Program-made: the position numbers and the translations under genes | Origin: Gammaproteobacteria bacterium | Lineage (GTDB): Bacteria; Pseudomonadota; Gammaproteobacteria; UBA6429; Thiohalophilaceae | DNA: 64,000 nt | Assembly: GCA_029881995.1 (NCBI GenBank) | Contig: JAOULO010000002.1 | Coordinates: 93,049 to 157,048 of the forward strand | Direction of reading: 5' to 3' | Notes under the pieces: model-generated | The model's input: only the letters and a program-made list of their open reading frames with translations | The model's database searches: none | What the model was told of the DNA's origin: nothing | Part shown: in pieces, positions 31,789 through 43,627 of the stretch | Numbering within the stretch: the first letter of the stretch is position 1 | Layout: every line of letters begins with the position of its first letter

Positions 31789-33645
31789 TTACTTAACTAA
31801 TTGAACTTTATTGTTTGCGGTATCTTCCGAGTATGGGTAACGCAACCAGGTATTCCTAGCCTGGTATTGCTCGTTTGTTGCCTTATCATCAAGAGTGATG
31901 ACACAGGTGTTCTCTTCACTGACTGCCAGAGTAACTGAAAGTTCCATAAGTTCATCGCGTCGGAAGGCGTGGACGAAAATCGTGCTGCCAGGCGTATATG
32001 AGGCCAATGTTTTATCGATATTGGCTTTGTCGGTTTTAAGCTGATCAATCGCGATGATCACGTCACCGGCCGACAGGCCAGCCCGTTGAGCAGGGCCATT
32101 GTCAAATACATGAGTAAGCAAGGCGCCCAATTCATGTTTCACAAACCGTGCTCCCATCCCTGAGACAGGTTGATTAGAACTGGCTGGTTTACCTCCCTTG
32201 TCATCCATGTTCTCGGCAGGGCGAAGCAGAAAGTTTACACCGACATGGTTTAGTAACTCTGGTAGAGGGATATCTTCAGTACCATGTAAGTGTTTATTAA
32301 AGAATTCACTTAGTTCCACACCAGCGAAAGTTGAAATAATCTCTTCAATACGAGCTTCTGGTACCCCTTTCTGGGGTTTGCCATATTCCTGCCACAGGTG
32401 ACGCATAACATCATCCAGTGATTTATTGTCATTTGTATGTTGTCGAATCAGGCAGTCCACAGACAGGGCCAGTAAGGCACCGCGAGTGTAATAACTAACG
32501 ATGGCATTGGGTGCATTTTCATCCTGCTTATAGAATTTGGTCCAGGCATCAAAACTGGATTCAGCCGCACTTTGTTTTAATCGTCCGCTACCATGCCAGA
32601 CACGAGTGGCAGTCTGACCAAGCAGTTCAAGATATCGTTGCGGCTTTATAAGGCCGGTTCTGACCAGAGCGAGATCATCAAAATAGGAGGTAAATCCTTC
32701 AAAGGCCCACAATTGTTTTGTATAGGACTCCTGTTGAAGGTTGTAGGGTAAAAAAGCTTCAGGCTTGATCTGCTTTATATTCCAGGTGTGAAAATACTCA
32801 TGACTGCATAGACCCAGAAAAGCAACGTAGTCGTCAGTGAGTTCAGTTTGATTTGCCAGGGGGAGATTATTACGACTGCAAAGCAGGCTGGTGGATGAAC
32901 GATGTTCCAGTCCACCGTAGCCACTACCCACAACCATAACTAGAAACAGATAGCGTTGCATATCTGGAAGCTCACCAAACAAATCAATGTGGCTCTGACA
33001 GATTGCTTGAAGATCCTGGCACAAACGATCCATGTCGGCACGGTGTTTGCCGGTAATGACAATATCATGCAGGATTCCACCAGCTTCAAAGCTTGCCAGA
33101 GTGAAGTTGGCCATTTCAACAGGGTGATCGATTAGCTCTTCATAGTTACCCGCGGTATAGGTACCAAAACCATATAACTCAGCTTCAGCACGAGACAGAC
33201 ATGTGGCAACTCGCCAATCCTTATATTGATTTCCATCAGGGCTTTGGATTTCAACTCCGCAACTTTCCCATTCCTTGCCCTTAACAGCAAGAAAAACGGA
33301 GCTGCCATTATAATAAGCATGGCTGGTGTCTAGGTGTGCAGTGCGTACAGACAGATCCCAGGCATAAACCTCATACTCAAGAGTTAAAGCTTCAGAGCAG
33401 GGGGCACATTGCCAGGTTTGTTTGTCCCGTTTTTCAAACTTTATCGGTTTACCATCGGACATGGCCTTAATCTGGACAATATTCTTGGCAAAATCTCGAA
33501 TCATATAACTTCCTGGTATCCAGGCAGGCATATAAACAATTTGGCCTTCGGGATCGGGGTTTTTAATATAACATGAGACCTGATAAATATGTGCTTCGGG
33601 TCGAGAGGGCTTAATGGTGTACTGTACTTCGAATTGATGGGTCAT
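31789..33645 (-). CDS. M61-family metallopeptidase with PDZ domain
   Basis: A 618-residue zinc aminopeptidase of the M61 (glycyl aminopeptidase) family. N-terminal beta domain (YMPAWIPGSYMIRDF), thermolysin-like core with HEYFHTWNIK (HExxH) and downstream Glu in WAFEGFTSYFDDL, and a C-terminal PDZ domain (about 490-575, AGLSAGDVIIAID). No obvious signal peptide. Its start overlaps the stop of the secretin-like gene (ATGA, 33642-33645), so translation is coupled. Substrate unknown. Confidence 0.92.
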   Translation of the reverse strand: MTHQFEVQYTIKPSRPEAHIYQVSCYIKNPDPEGQIVYMPAWIPGSYMIRDFAKNIVQIKAMSDGKPIKFEKRDKQTWQCAPCSEALTLEYEVYAWDLSVRTAHLDTSHAYYNGSSVFLAVKGKEWESCGVEIQSPDGNQYKDWRVATCLSRAEAELYGFGTYTAGNYEELIDHPVEMANFTLASFEAGGILHDIVITGKHRADMDRLCQDLQAICQSHIDLFGELPDMQRYLFLVMVVGSGYGGLEHRSSTSLLCSRNNLPLANQTELTDDYVAFLGLCSHEYFHTWNIKQIKPEAFLPYNLQQESYTKQLWAFEGFTSYFDDLALVRTGLIKPQRYLELLGQTATRVWHGSGRLKQSAAESSFDAWTKFYKQDENAPNAIVSYYTRGALLALSVDCLIRQHTNDNKSLDDVMRHLWQEYGKPQKGVPEARIEEIISTFAGVELSEFFNKHLHGTEDIPLPELLNHVGVNFLLRPAENMDDKGGKPASSNQPVSGMGARFVKHELGALLTHVFDNGPAQRAGLSAGDVIIAIDQLKTDKANIDKTLASYTPGSTIFVHAFRRDELMELSVTLAVSEENTCVITLDDKATNEQYQARNTWLRYPYSEDTANNKVQLVK

Positions 33646-34430
33646 GGAATGATTTCAACTTTTACATAAATCTGATTGCTTGTTTCGGGACTTTTCTGTG
33701 TTGAATAAATGCGTGATCCAGGCTGATTAACTTCTACCTGCGAAATACCGCCGACAGAAACCCATTGATTGAGCTTGCCAGACATGGTCGTTTCAGCACT
33801 TTGCAACCGTGTTTTACCACTGATTCCACTTAAAGTGTTTTGTTGAGGCCGGATGAATAGCATAACTTTTTCACCTGTAATGCGTGGCAGTATTTGTATG
33901 CTGCTATTGATGGACTTGTAGGTTATGCTTTCTGTTACCGTGCCATCAGGGTTTCGGATCCGTTGACCAACAGGGATAGATTCACCTGTGCTTAGATTGG
34001 CCCATTTCCCTTCAAGTACTGAAACATGTTGAATTTTTCCGGATAAGTTTCGAACTTCAGTTGTGACTTCCCGACTAGCAGAGCCATCCTGCAGTTTGTT
34101 GTCCTGACCAGATGATTCAAGTTGATTTTGTAGTCTTGCCAATTCACTATCGAGAGTGACGGATACCTTGAGCTGTCGTAATGACACATCTATTTCTGCA
34201 ACAAGTTGCAATAAGTCTTTATAATTATTGTCAGAAGTTTTAATCAGAATTTTATAACCATCGGCAGTCATAACACCTTGAGGGTGTAAGAATGGTTTTA
34301 AAAGAGAGACGACATCTTCAGCCTGGCGATAGTTTAAATCAATCGCGCGGGTTGTTAGTGGTTCTGCAATAATCTGGCTAGAAGCCAATATAAGGCTTAA
34401 AATGATATGAATTTTAAAAAAATAGTTCAT
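33642..34430 (-). CDS. Secreted secretin_N/NolW-like protein
   Basis: A 262-residue protein with signal peptide (IHIILSLILASSQIIAEP). A secretin N-domain (about 25-110, LNYRQAEDVVSLLKPFLHP, ILIKTSDNNYKDLLQLVAEID) is followed by a short secretin-like beta region (150-262, SINSSIQILPRITGEKVMLFIRP as a span near 195-217). It is far shorter than a true secretin, so probably does not form a gated pore alone. In an operon with a PLD/DUF7931-like gene upstream and an M61 peptidase downstream. Role likely in the envelope; partner unknown. Confidence 0.8.
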   Translation of the reverse strand: MNYFFKIHIILSLILASSQIIAEPLTTRAIDLNYRQAEDVVSLLKPFLHPQGVMTADGYKILIKTSDNNYKDLLQLVAEIDVSLRQLKVSVTLDSELARLQNQLESSGQDNKLQDGSASREVTTEVRNLSGKIQHVSVLEGKWANLSTGESIPVGQRIRNPDGTVTESITYKSINSSIQILPRITGEKVMLFIRPQQNTLSGISGKTRLQSAETTMSGKLNQWVSVGGISQVEVNQPGSRIYSTQKSPETSNQIYVKVEIIP

Positions 34431-34431
34431 G

Positions 34432-34944
34432 CTATATAACTAACTGCCTGAATTCAGTGTTTTCGCTGCTATGGTTCCATGCATTTTCAAAGCGGTTGCT
34501 GAGTTCAACCGACAGTTCAGGATTATTAAAATTACAGATACCATCGTATCTATCACCTTCCTGAAGTTGAATCATACCACGTTGATCTGCAATCAGAAAT
34601 GCATCCTGGTCATGAGAATATTCTTCATTTGCGGCACGTATCGCAATATAGCTACTTAAATGACGGGCCAGCAATATGAGACGATGTCCGCTGCGGAGAG
34701 TATTTTGTGGGCTACGAATGAGTATCCTGATCCTGGAGTAAGGACTCTTGAGCACAAAATTCTTTAATGCTTCAATGCAGGTTGATTGATTAAAAACTTT
34801 GGGGTCAAGTACATGAGAATATATATCGATAGTTTTCCGGGCCTGGTGTATGAGAGCTACTGCTGCAGTTAAATTTTCAGCAGATGTGGATAACTCAATA
34901 TTCTGATTGTGTTCGCCAAGTATGTATTTGGATATATCGGTCAT
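34432..34944 (-). CDS. Hypothetical protein, PLD/DUF7931-like fold
   Basis: A 170-residue soluble protein. The pattern of AVALIHQARKTIDIYSHVL, SRIRILIRSP and FLIADQRGMIQLQEGDRYDG resembles a half phospholipase D fold, but without the catalytic HxKxxxxD motif. I recall similar proteins under DUF7931, from memory. First gene of the four-gene operon; 1 bp separates its stop from the next start. Confidence 0.7.
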   Translation of the reverse strand: MTDISKYILGEHNQNIELSTSAENLTAAVALIHQARKTIDIYSHVLDPKVFNQSTCIEALKNFVLKSPYSRIRILIRSPQNTLRSGHRLILLARHLSSYIAIRAANEEYSHDQDAFLIADQRGMIQLQEGDRYDGICNFNNPELSVELSNRFENAWNHSSENTEFRQLVI

Positions 34945-35092
34945 AATGATAATTACTAATACTAATTTATATTCATTAATATATCTTGGTTATAAATTTT
35001 GGCTCGTCACAAATATCCTTTTGCGGTAAACATAAAAGCTGAAAGATTGCCGATACACTATGGGGCGACATTTAACTTACACTTGTCGAAGA

Positions 35093-36151
35093 CTAACTGA
35101 TTTTTTTGTGTTGTGAGGGAAAAAGTTCAATATTGCTATCGCTAATATTGCTTTCATCCACCAAACCTTTTTCCAGTAGTTGCTCATAGCAGCTGATCTG
35201 ATTCCGACCCTGATATTTACAATAATAAAGCGCTCTATCGGCCTGCTCGACAAGTATGGAAAGGGGTTTACTGGTATTCATGGCAGTAAAACCAATGCTA
35301 ACGGTAATATTGCCAACCTGGTTAAAGCTTGTTGATTCAATCTGTTTACGAAAACGTTCCAGGGTGATGGCAGCCTTATCGAGATCGATATTTTTTAGCG
35401 CAACCAGAAACTCTTCACCACCATAGCGAAAAATCATATCGTCTTCTCGAAATGAATTCTGCATGAGACGGCTGAACATAATAAGTACTTCATCACCAAA
35501 TAAATGGCCGAACTGGTCATTTATCTTTTTAAAATAATCAATATCCATCAAGGCAATGCACCAGGATTGTACCTGGCCATCATTTTTTCGTTTGCCATTG
35601 GCCTGACATGCGTAGATCTGATTTAGTTTGTTCTGCATAACATGGCGGTTAAACAGACCAGTGAGACTGTCAGTTTCATTCCTGTTTAGAATAAAGGCAT
35701 GGCTGGAATAGATCCGTAGTAATGGATCAAGAAAGTTTTTGACACTTTCATCCACTTTACCTTCGATAACTAATAGACCGAGGGGGCTATTCAGGCCCGG
35801 AATAGGGAAGATACTTCTTGTTTGTCCTGATGTAGAAGAGGTGCCAGTTACAGGTTCTTTGGAATTGATACATTCCTGTACATCCGTTTCATTTATATCA
35901 AGTTTGACAGCAAGATTGTTTTCCTGTGTCCTGAAAATAAGTTTCAGTGACATAACAGACTGTTTGCCCACGGGGCTACAGTAGTTATTCAGAATTTCAT
36001 AAACCTTTACAGCTCTATTTGGGATGTGTTCTTTTAGAATAGAAAGAAACGCGCCGTTGAGACCGGGTACATCACGCGGCTCCGCCAGGCTGACCACTGC
36101 GTCAAGTGGACAATCCTTGTCAAAGAACAGAATGTCAGCATTTGTCTTCAT
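35093..36151 (-). CDS. GGDEF diguanylate cyclase
   Basis: A 352-residue protein with an N-terminal sensor-like region (about 1-165, GAF-like in size) and a C-terminal GGDEF domain. The active-site signature is RYGGEEF, and an inhibitory RxxD site (REDD) stands 5 residues before it, so both synthesis and product feedback look intact. It makes c-di-GMP from GTP. No membrane helix, so cytoplasmic. It starts 19 bp after purB on the same strand and is probably read from the purB promoter. Signal unknown. Confidence 0.9.
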   Translation of the reverse strand: MKTNADILFFDKDCPLDAVVSLAEPRDVPGLNGAFLSILKEHIPNRAVKVYEILNNYCSPVGKQSVMSLKLIFRTQENNLAVKLDINETDVQECINSKEPVTGTSSTSGQTRSIFPIPGLNSPLGLLVIEGKVDESVKNFLDPLLRIYSSHAFILNRNETDSLTGLFNRHVMQNKLNQIYACQANGKRKNDGQVQSWCIALMDIDYFKKINDQFGHLFGDEVLIMFSRLMQNSFREDDMIFRYGGEEFLVALKNIDLDKAAITLERFRKQIESTSFNQVGNITVSIGFTAMNTSKPLSILVEQADRALYYCKYQGRNQISCYEQLLEKGLVDESNISDSNIELFPSQHKKIS

Positions 36152-36170
36152 TTCTAATCAATATAGATAC

Positions 36171-37568
<1,398 letters not shown>

Positions 37569-37694
37569 TCATATACTATTTAATGTGTTCGACTCCATAT
37601 GCATATTGTGAGTAAGTTGACCATGCTGGCGTGAGACCTGCTAATCTAGATCTGAAAATTTATTGTAGTGACAATGGAGCTTTGCCTGAGCAGA

Positions 37695-38261
37695 ATGAAG
37701 ACAATTCAGTTTCAGTTTATTGGCCTGATTTCAGGCTTGTTGTTACTCATGCCCCATGCCTTGGCAGATTCAATTGTTGAATTGGGCATCCATTTCGGAG
37801 GGGATGAGGTGGTACAGGAACCCTATACAAATGGCCAGATAGATTCTATCAAGGCAGGGGAATTGTTTTCCTTCGATGTTGGTAGATTGCTGTCTCATTC
37901 ACCAAATTGGGAGTCACAGATAACTTTTGGTATTAAATCTGACGCCAAGTACGATCGAGATGTTGAGATCAGTTGGGTTCGATATCCCTTAAATGGGATT
38001 ATATTTTACCGTATGCAGTATATGAGAGTCGGAGTTGGGGCTACCATCCATTTTTCACCAAAACTACAGGGAGGTGGTCACGCTGGAAATGTAAGCGAAG
38101 AATACAAGAATGCCCCAGGTGGATTACTGGAACTGGATGTTATTTATAACGAAAAGTTTCTCTGGGGAGTCAGGCTGACATTTATTGAGTATGAATCGAC
38201 CAAAACAGGCAGGGTCATTGATGGGAGTAGTATCGGATTTCTAATCATTGGCCAGCTGTAA
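37695..38261 (+). CDS. Secreted outer-membrane-type hypothetical protein
   Basis: A 188-residue protein if started at the ATG at 37695, which opens a signal peptide (MKTIQFQFIGLISGLLLL...ALA); an upstream GTG (37668) or ATG (37674) is also open. The remainder is beta-rich and ends in a hydrophobic strand (SIGFLIIGQL), suggesting a small barrel or periplasmic beta protein. No family recognised. A hairpin terminator follows. Confidence 0.7.
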   Translation: MKTIQFQFIGLISGLLLLMPHALADSIVELGIHFGGDEVVQEPYTNGQIDSIKAGELFSFDVGRLLSHSPNWESQITFGIKSDAKYDRDVEISWVRYPLNGIIFYRMQYMRVGVGATIHFSPKLQGGGHAGNVSEEYKNAPGGLLELDVIYNEKFLWGVRLTFIEYESTKTGRVIDGSSIGFLIIGQL

Positions 38262-38320
38262 AATGACTAGTGGCGGTTCAGAAAATGATTTTCTTGTATG
38301 TACTTTGATCTAAAAGTAAC

Positions 38321-38349
38321 AATGCCAGCAAAGTAACTTCGCTGGCATT
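38321..38349. terminator. Hairpin between convergent genes
   Basis: AATGCCAGC (38321-38329) pairs perfectly with GCTGGCATT (38341-38349). T-runs are poor, so it is a weak terminator or a bidirectional barrier between 38261 and 38357. Confidence 0.5.
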
Positions 38350-38356
38350 AATGAAA

Positions 38357-38548
38357 TCAGAATTCTTTGTATATCAGGCCTGATTTTAACATCAATTCAT
38401 TTTTATCAAGTTGCTGAAGTGGACATCCATCGTGGTCACATTCGGCAATACGGTCAAAGATGTATTTGATGCCGTCGTTAATGATTGTCTTATAAATTGG
38501 TTTACCCAGATGCGAACCAACGGTAGGACCATATTTTTCTTTATTCAC
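38357..38548 (-). CDS. Small conserved-looking hypothetical protein
   Basis: A 63-residue cytoplasmic protein read from a GTG (38548) with GGGGAA upstream. The sequence KYGPTVGSHLGKPIYKTI, then YIFDRIAECDHDGCPL, resembles small hypothetical proteins I recall from Gammaproteobacteria. No function. Two Cys (CDHDGC) might bind metal, though nothing supports that further. Confidence 0.6.
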   Translation of the reverse strand: MNKEKYGPTVGSHLGKPIYKTIINDGIKYIFDRIAECDHDGCPLQQLDKNELMLKSGLIYKEF

Positions 38549-38639
38549 GCTTTAATTCCCCATAACTGCAAAATTGAACAAAAAGGATCTGTTATTTAAG
38601 CGTATCGGACAGTGAGGGAAACGCTTTAGAGATTTGTGG

Positions 38640-38680
38640 GGAAAATTGATCCGGTTCCCAAATATTCCTGGGAACCGGAT
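38640..38680 (-). terminator. Rho-independent terminator of acnA
   Basis: A perfect 12-bp stem, ATCCGGTTCCCA (38649-38660) with TGGGAACCGGAT (38669-38680), loop 8 nt. On the minus strand it is followed by a T-rich tract (CAATTTTC). It lies 23 bp past the acnA stop. Confidence 0.85.
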
Positions 38681-38703
38681 AATTGATTGAAAATTATGCT
38701 TTT

Positions 38704-41367
38704 TTAAGTGGCCAGTTGGCGAAGAACGTAGTGCAGGATACCGCCATGACGGTAGTATTCCACCTCGGCCGGGGTGTCGATACGGACACGGACTTTAAAT
38801 GTCTTGCTACCGCCATCTTCTGCAGTGGCTGTCACACTCAGTTCCTTGGCTGAGCCATCACCAATTCCTTCAAAATCAAAACTTTCATGACCGGTCAGGC
38901 CTAAAGAGGCAGCATTTTCACCATCCATGAACTGTAGTGGCAGCACGCCCATACAAACCAGGTTGGTTCGGTGAATACGTTCGTAACTTTCTGCGATGAC
39001 GGCATGCACGCCAAGTAGGCGAGGGCCTTTGGCCGCCCAGTCACGGGAGGAGCCGGAGCCGTATTCCTTACCGGCCAGGACGATGGAAGGCACTCCATCG
39101 GCCTTGTACTGCATGGCTGCCTCATAGATAGAGGTCTGTTTACCGTCAGGCATGTGCAGGGTGATGCCACCTTCGGTGCCAGGAGCCAGCAGGTTACGCA
39201 GGCGGATATTGGCAAAGGTGCCGCGCATCATGATTTCATGGTTACCACGGCGCGAGCCGTAGGAGTTGAAGTCTTTCTGTTCCACACCGTGCTCAACAAG
39301 GTACTTACCAGCGGGGCTATCGGCCTTGATGGCACCAGCTGGGGAGATGTGGTCGGTGGTGATAGAGTCCCCTAACAGGGCCAGACAGCGGGCAGCTTTG
39401 ATGTCAGAAACATTACCGATATCTTTGGACATATTTTCAAAGTAGGGAGGGTTTTGCACATAGGTGGAATCCCCGTCCCAGGTGAACAGCTGATCGGCTG
39501 GTGACTTAAGAGAACTCCAGCGCTCATTACCAGCAAACACGTCCTGATAGGCAGAAGTAAATTGTTCACGTGTAACCGTTTTTAAGACCACGTCCTGCAG
39601 TTCCTTCTGGCTAGGCCAGATGTCTTTCAGGTACACATCGTTGCCCTCAGGGTCCTGAGCGAGGGGTTCCTGGAAAAGGTCAATGTCCATGCGACCAGCG
39701 ATGGCGTAGGCCACCACCAGGGGAGGTGAGGCCAGGTAGTTCATGCGCACCTCGGCATGTACGCGACCTTCGAAGTTACGGTTACCGGAAAGCACGGAAC
39801 AAACCGTCAGGTCACCATCGGCGATGGCCTTGCTCACCTCAACAGGAAGAGGACCAGAGTTACCGATACAGGTGGTACAACCATAACCCACCACGTTAAA
39901 GCCAAGTTTGTTCAGGTCATCAATGACATTGGCCTTTTCAAGATATTCAGTGACCACCTTGGAGCCTGGGCCGAGGGAGGTTTTGACCCAGGGTTTGACT
40001 GTCAAACCTTTTTCCACCGCCTTTTGGGCCACCAGACCCGCTCCCAGCATGACCGAGGGGTTGGAAGTATTGGTACAGGAAGTGATCGCGGCGATAACCA
40101 CTGCACCGTCTTTCATTTCAACAGACTGACCACCGATCTTGGTACTGACCGAATCTGTGCCAGAAATGCTACGTTCTTTTTTCAGTGCCGCTAGAGCATC
40201 GGCAAACATGGCTTTGGACTTGTTCAGCGGCACACGATCCTGCGGACGCTTGGGCCCGGCAAGGCTGGGTACAACTGTCGAGATATCCAGTTCCAGGGTC
40301 GAGCTGAATTTGGCATCGGCCTGACCGGGGGTCCGGAACATGTCCTGTTCTTTACAATAGGCCTCCACAAGGGCGATGTTGTCTTCATCACGACCGCTCA
40401 GTCGCAGGTAGTTGAGGGTTTCATCATCAATAGGGAAGATGCCGCAGGTAGCACCATACTCAGGGGCCATATTGGCCAGGGTGGCACGGTCTGCCAGAGG
40501 GAGGTGATCAAGGCCTGGGCCATAGAATTCAACAAACTTACCGACCACACCATGGGCGCGGAGCATTTCAACGACGGTTAGAACTAAATCAGTGGCAGTG
40601 GCACCTTCTGGCAGGTCACCAGTCAGTTTGAAACCGACCACCTGTGGTATCAGCATGGAAATGGCCTGACCCAGCATGGCCGCTTCTGCCTCGATACCAC
40701 CCACACCCCAACCGAGTACACCCAGGCCATTGATCATGGTGGTGTGAGAATCGGTACCGACCAGGGTATCCGGATAGGCCTGCAGTACGCCGTTGTTCTC
40801 CTGAGCGAATATAGTACGGGCCAGGTATTCCAGATTCACCTGATGAACGATACCGGTTTCTGGTGGCACCACTTTAAAGTTGGAAAAGGCCTTTTGACCC
40901 CATTTCAAAAAGCTATATCGCTCGTGGTTACGCTGATATTCCAGCGCTTCGTTGGTAGAGAAGGCATCGGCATTACCGAAGGCATCGACCTGAACGGAAT
41001 GGTCGATGACCAGTTCAGCCGGTTGTAGGGGATTAATCTTGTTGGGGTCACCTCCGAGGTTTTTCATGGCATCACGCATGGCGGCGAGATCCACCACCGC
41101 AGGCACACCGGTGAAATCCTGCATCAGTACACGGGCCGGGGTGAAGGCGATCTCTTTAGTAGGCTCTGCCATAGGGTCCCAGTTGGCCAGGGCCTCAATA
41201 TCCCCTTTGGTGACATTAACGCCGTCCTCATGGCGCAGGAGGTTCTCTAGCAGGATCTTGAGGGAAAAGGGTAATTGACTAATGCCGGGCACGGTGTCCA
41301 GACGGTAGATTTCATAGTCCTTGCCTTTGACAGACAAAGTGGCGCGGGCGTTATAACTGTTAGCCAT
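38704..41367 (-). CDS. acnA: Aconitate hydratase A
   Basis: An 887-residue aconitase A/IRP-type enzyme. Start at 41367, since CAGGAG precedes it and [11 protein letters not shown] is the expected N-terminus; an in-frame ATG 33 bp upstream is less likely. [4Fe-4S] ligands are visible in [10 protein letters not shown] and [13 protein letters not shown]; the swivel domain carries [11 protein letters not shown]. Converts citrate to isocitrate in the TCA cycle. Monocistronic, with its own terminator. Confidence 0.97.
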   Translation of the reverse strand: MANSYNARATLSVKGKDYEIYRLDTVPGISQLPFSLKILLENLLRHEDGVNVTKGDIEALANWDPMAEPTKEIAFTPARVLMQDFTGVPAVVDLAAMRDAMKNLGGDPNKINPLQPAELVIDHSVQVDAFGNADAFSTNEALEYQRNHERYSFLKWGQKAFSNFKVVPPETGIVHQVNLEYLARTIFAQENNGVLQAYPDTLVGTDSHTTMINGLGVLGWGVGGIEAEAAMLGQAISMLIPQVVGFKLTGDLPEGATATDLVLTVVEMLRAHGVVGKFVEFYGPGLDHLPLADRATLANMAPEYGATCGIFPIDDETLNYLRLSGRDEDNIALVEAYCKEQDMFRTPGQADAKFSSTLELDISTVVPSLAGPKRPQDRVPLNKSKAMFADALAALKKERSISGTDSVSTKIGGQSVEMKDGAVVIAAITSCTNTSNPSVMLGAGLVAQKAVEKGLTVKPWVKTSLGPGSKVVTEYLEKANVIDDLNKLGFNVVGYGCTTCIGNSGPLPVEVSKAIADGDLTVCSVLSGNRNFEGRVHAEVRMNYLASPPLVVAYAIAGRMDIDLFQEPLAQDPEGNDVYLKDIWPSQKELQDVVLKTVTREQFTSAYQDVFAGNERWSSLKSPADQLFTWDGDSTYVQNPPYFENMSKDIGNVSDIKAARCLALLGDSITTDHISPAGAIKADSPAGKYLVEHGVEQKDFNSYGSRRGNHEIMMRGTFANIRLRNLLAPGTEGGITLHMPDGKQTSIYEAAMQYKADGVPSIVLAGKEYGSGSSRDWAAKGPRLLGVHAVIAESYERIHRTNLVCMGVLPLQFMDGENAASLGLTGHESFDFEGIGDGSAKELSVTATAEDGGSKTFKVRVRIDTPAEVEYYRHGGILHYVLRQLAT

Positions 41368-41450
41368 TGGGCTCTCCTGCGTTCTTGTTCTTTGGGTCAT
41401 TCAAAAGTGGGGCATTATACGTGATATTGGGGCGATACGGGCAAGCGCTA

Positions 41451-42068
41451 TCAAGCACTTAGGATGTGTTCCGCCTGTTGGACAAGTTTTTTACGTTGCA
41501 TTAATAATTGCCAGCGACTGCCGCCCATTTGTCGCCAGAGTACCGCTGAGCGCATGCCACTTAGCAACAGGGCCCGTATTTTATTGGCGATATTATTGTC
41601 GCCAAGATATTGGTTATCACCAGACACCATGATCTTGGGGGGAATCTGGCTAATCGTGTCTGAATAAATACTGGCCAGGTTGGCGATAATATTTTCATGG
41701 GTAATGGGAAAATGTTCCAACTGTTCTTTGGCCCTTTCGACACCATCGCTAATGCGCTGCAGCATTTGAGGGTGTTTCGCCAGTTTTTTTTCAAGGTGTA
41801 GCAGGCTAATGGTGTAGCGGGCGATGTCGATATCGGGTTTGCTGTCATTGGCACCAAACTGGGAAACGATCAATTTCAGACCGGTTCGGAGGTTTTCCGG
41901 GGCACCATAGATATTCACCAAATCATCAGGGTTCAACTCGACAATACTTTTCAGACAGACTTCCAGTTCATCGGTATCGAGCTGGCCCGTTGTGGCCACC
42001 TGTTGCACCAGGGCACAGGATTGAAAGATGCCCGCCAGGGCCAGGGTTTTGTTATAGAGTGATGCCAT
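41451..42068 (-). CDS. hflD: High-frequency lysogenization protein HflD
   Basis: A 205-residue HflD family protein (LALAGIFQSCALVQQVA, KIRALLLSGMRSAVLWRQMGG, SRWQLLMQRK). In E. coli it lies between mnmA and purB and can hold phage lambda CII at the membrane; the native role is unclear. Here it is 6 bp downstream of mnmA, the last gene of the rluE-nudJ-mnmA-hflD operon. Confidence 0.95.
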   Translation of the reverse strand: MASLYNKTLALAGIFQSCALVQQVATTGQLDTDELEVCLKSIVELNPDDLVNIYGAPENLRTGLKLIVSQFGANDSKPDIDIARYTISLLHLEKKLAKHPQMLQRISDGVERAKEQLEHFPITHENIIANLASIYSDTISQIPPKIMVSGDNQYLGDNNIANKIRALLLSGMRSAVLWRQMGGSRWQLLMQRKKLVQQAEHILSA

Positions 42069-42074
42069 AGTTTG

Positions 42075-43184
42075 TTATTTCTCGTAGCGGCGTTCAGCCT
42101 GTTGAATAATACCACCACCCAGACATTTTTCACCGTCATAAAAGACCACTGACTGGCCGGGGGTAACGGCCCATTGAGGGTCATCAAATACGACGTGACC
42201 ATGGCCGTCCTTTAGGGTCTCTATGGTACAGGCGGCATCCTGTTGGCGATATCGTGTCTTGGCGGTGCACTTGTATGGAACAGAAGGGGCCAGACCTGAG
42301 ACCCAGTGTAGATTGATAACATCAAGCCAGCCACTGTATAGCAACGGGTGGTCATGACCCTGCACAACTATCAGGGTATTGTTATTAAGGTCTTTGTCGG
42401 CAACAAACCAGGGCAGGTTATCAAATTCTTTTAAACCCCCAATCCCAAGACCCTGACGTTGACCCAGGGTGTAATACATTAGGCCATCGTGTTTGCCGAT
42501 AGTTTTACCCTCTGGTGTTTGAATTATTCCGGGTTGGGCTGGCAGGTAGCGTTGCAGGAAATTTTTAAAGTCTCGTTCCCCAATAAAACAGATCCCGGTA
42601 CTGTCTTTTTTATCAAAGGTACTCAGCTTGTTCTGTTCAGCCATTTGTCGAACTTTACTTTTCTCCAGTTCCCCAATGGGAAACAGGCTGCGGGATAACT
42701 GTTGCTGTGACAGCATGTAGAGAAAGTAACTCTGATCCTTGCTGGTGTCCTTGCCCCGTAATAGAAAGTATTCGCCATTGTCTTCGGCAATTCGGGCGTA
42801 ATGTCCGGTGGCGATTTTATCTGCCCCCTGTTGCAGGGCATAATCCAGAAAGGCACTGAATTTAATTTCCTTGTTACACAGTACATCCGGGTTGGGGGTA
42901 CGTCCGGCTTTGTACTCTTCGAGAAAATAATTGAACACGCGATCCCAGTACTGGTCGGCGAAGTTCACTCCCTGAATTGAAACCTTGAGTTGCTTACATA
43001 CCTCGGTGGCATCGGCCAGATCGGCTTCGGCCGCACAATAGTCATCGGTATCATCCCCTTCCCAGTTTTTCATAAACACACCCTGGATGTCATAGCCCTG
43101 TTGCTTTAGGACAAGGGCGGTGACCGAGGAGTCGACACCACCGGACATACCGACGATGACAGATTTGGTTTGAGACGAATTCAT
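42075..43184 (-). CDS. mnmA: tRNA 2-thiouridylase MnmA
   Basis: A 369-residue enzyme with PP-loop GMSGGVDSS near the N-terminus and the two catalytic cysteines (VLCNKE and [11 protein letters not shown]). It adds sulfur to U34 of Lys, Glu and Gln tRNAs, taking persulfide from the IscS/Tus relay. The ATGA overlap with nudJ (43181-43184) gives translational coupling. Confidence 0.98.
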   Translation of the reverse strand: MNSSQTKSVIVGMSGGVDSSVTALVLKQQGYDIQGVFMKNWEGDDTDDYCAAEADLADATEVCKQLKVSIQGVNFADQYWDRVFNYFLEEYKAGRTPNPDVLCNKEIKFSAFLDYALQQGADKIATGHYARIAEDNGEYFLLRGKDTSKDQSYFLYMLSQQQLSRSLFPIGELEKSKVRQMAEQNKLSTFDKKDSTGICFIGERDFKNFLQRYLPAQPGIIQTPEGKTIGKHDGLMYYTLGQRQGLGIGGLKEFDNLPWFVADKDLNNNTLIVVQGHDHPLLYSGWLDVINLHWVSGLAPSVPYKCTAKTRYRQQDAACTIETLKDGHGHVVFDDPQWAVTPGQSVVFYDGEKCLGGGIIQQAERRYEK

Positions 43185-43627
43185 ACGATGTGCTTGATCA
43201 GTTCCAGTGGGTATCGGTGACCTTGTTGATAATCATAGATACATTCCAGTACCAGGGGACTACGATGCTGAGGCTGGCACTGTTTTATTTCCTCCAGTGT
43301 CAGCCAGACAGGTCGGATAATACCTTCATCCAGTTGTCGTCCTTCCTCAAAAGTACCCAGCTCACCACAGAAACTGATCCGCATAAATGTCTGTCTACTT
43401 TCCGGCTGGGTCCACTGATACATGCCAGTGACATGGGTGGGTGTGAAATAAGCCGCTGTTTCTTCAAGAGTTTCTCGAATAACAGCATCATACAGGGTCT
43501 CATTCTCTTCCAGGTGACCAGCAGGCTGGTTATAGCGAACTTCACCCTGGATTAACTCTTCAACCAGCAGGAAGCGTTCATCCTGCTCAATGACGGCGGC
43601 GACGGTGACGTGTAGGTTTTCCTGCAT
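43181..43627 (-). CDS. nudJ: NUDIX hydrolase NudJ
   Basis: A 148-residue protein when started at 43627 ([14 protein letters not shown]); an upstream in-frame ATG would lie deeper in rluE. Nudix box [20 protein letters not shown] is complete to the metal-binding EE pair, with Ala instead of the usual Gly right after (EETA). E. coli NudJ hydrolyses thiamin pyrophosphate and nucleoside di/triphosphates. The gene overlaps the rluE 3' end by 41 bp and mnmA by 4 bp. Confidence 0.9.
   Translation of the reverse strand: MQENLHVTVAAVIEQDERFLLVEELIQGEVRYNQPAGHLEENETLYDAVIRETLEETAAYFTPTHVTGMYQWTQPESRQTFMRISFCGELGTFEEGRQLDEGIIRPVWLTLEEIKQCQPQHRSPLVLECIYDYQQGHRYPLELIKHIV

Noticed and set aside
39757..40194. 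145-codon open frame antisense to acnA
   Set aside because: It lies wholly inside the conserved aconitase catalytic region and has no family features; other antisense frames in acnA are similar shadows.
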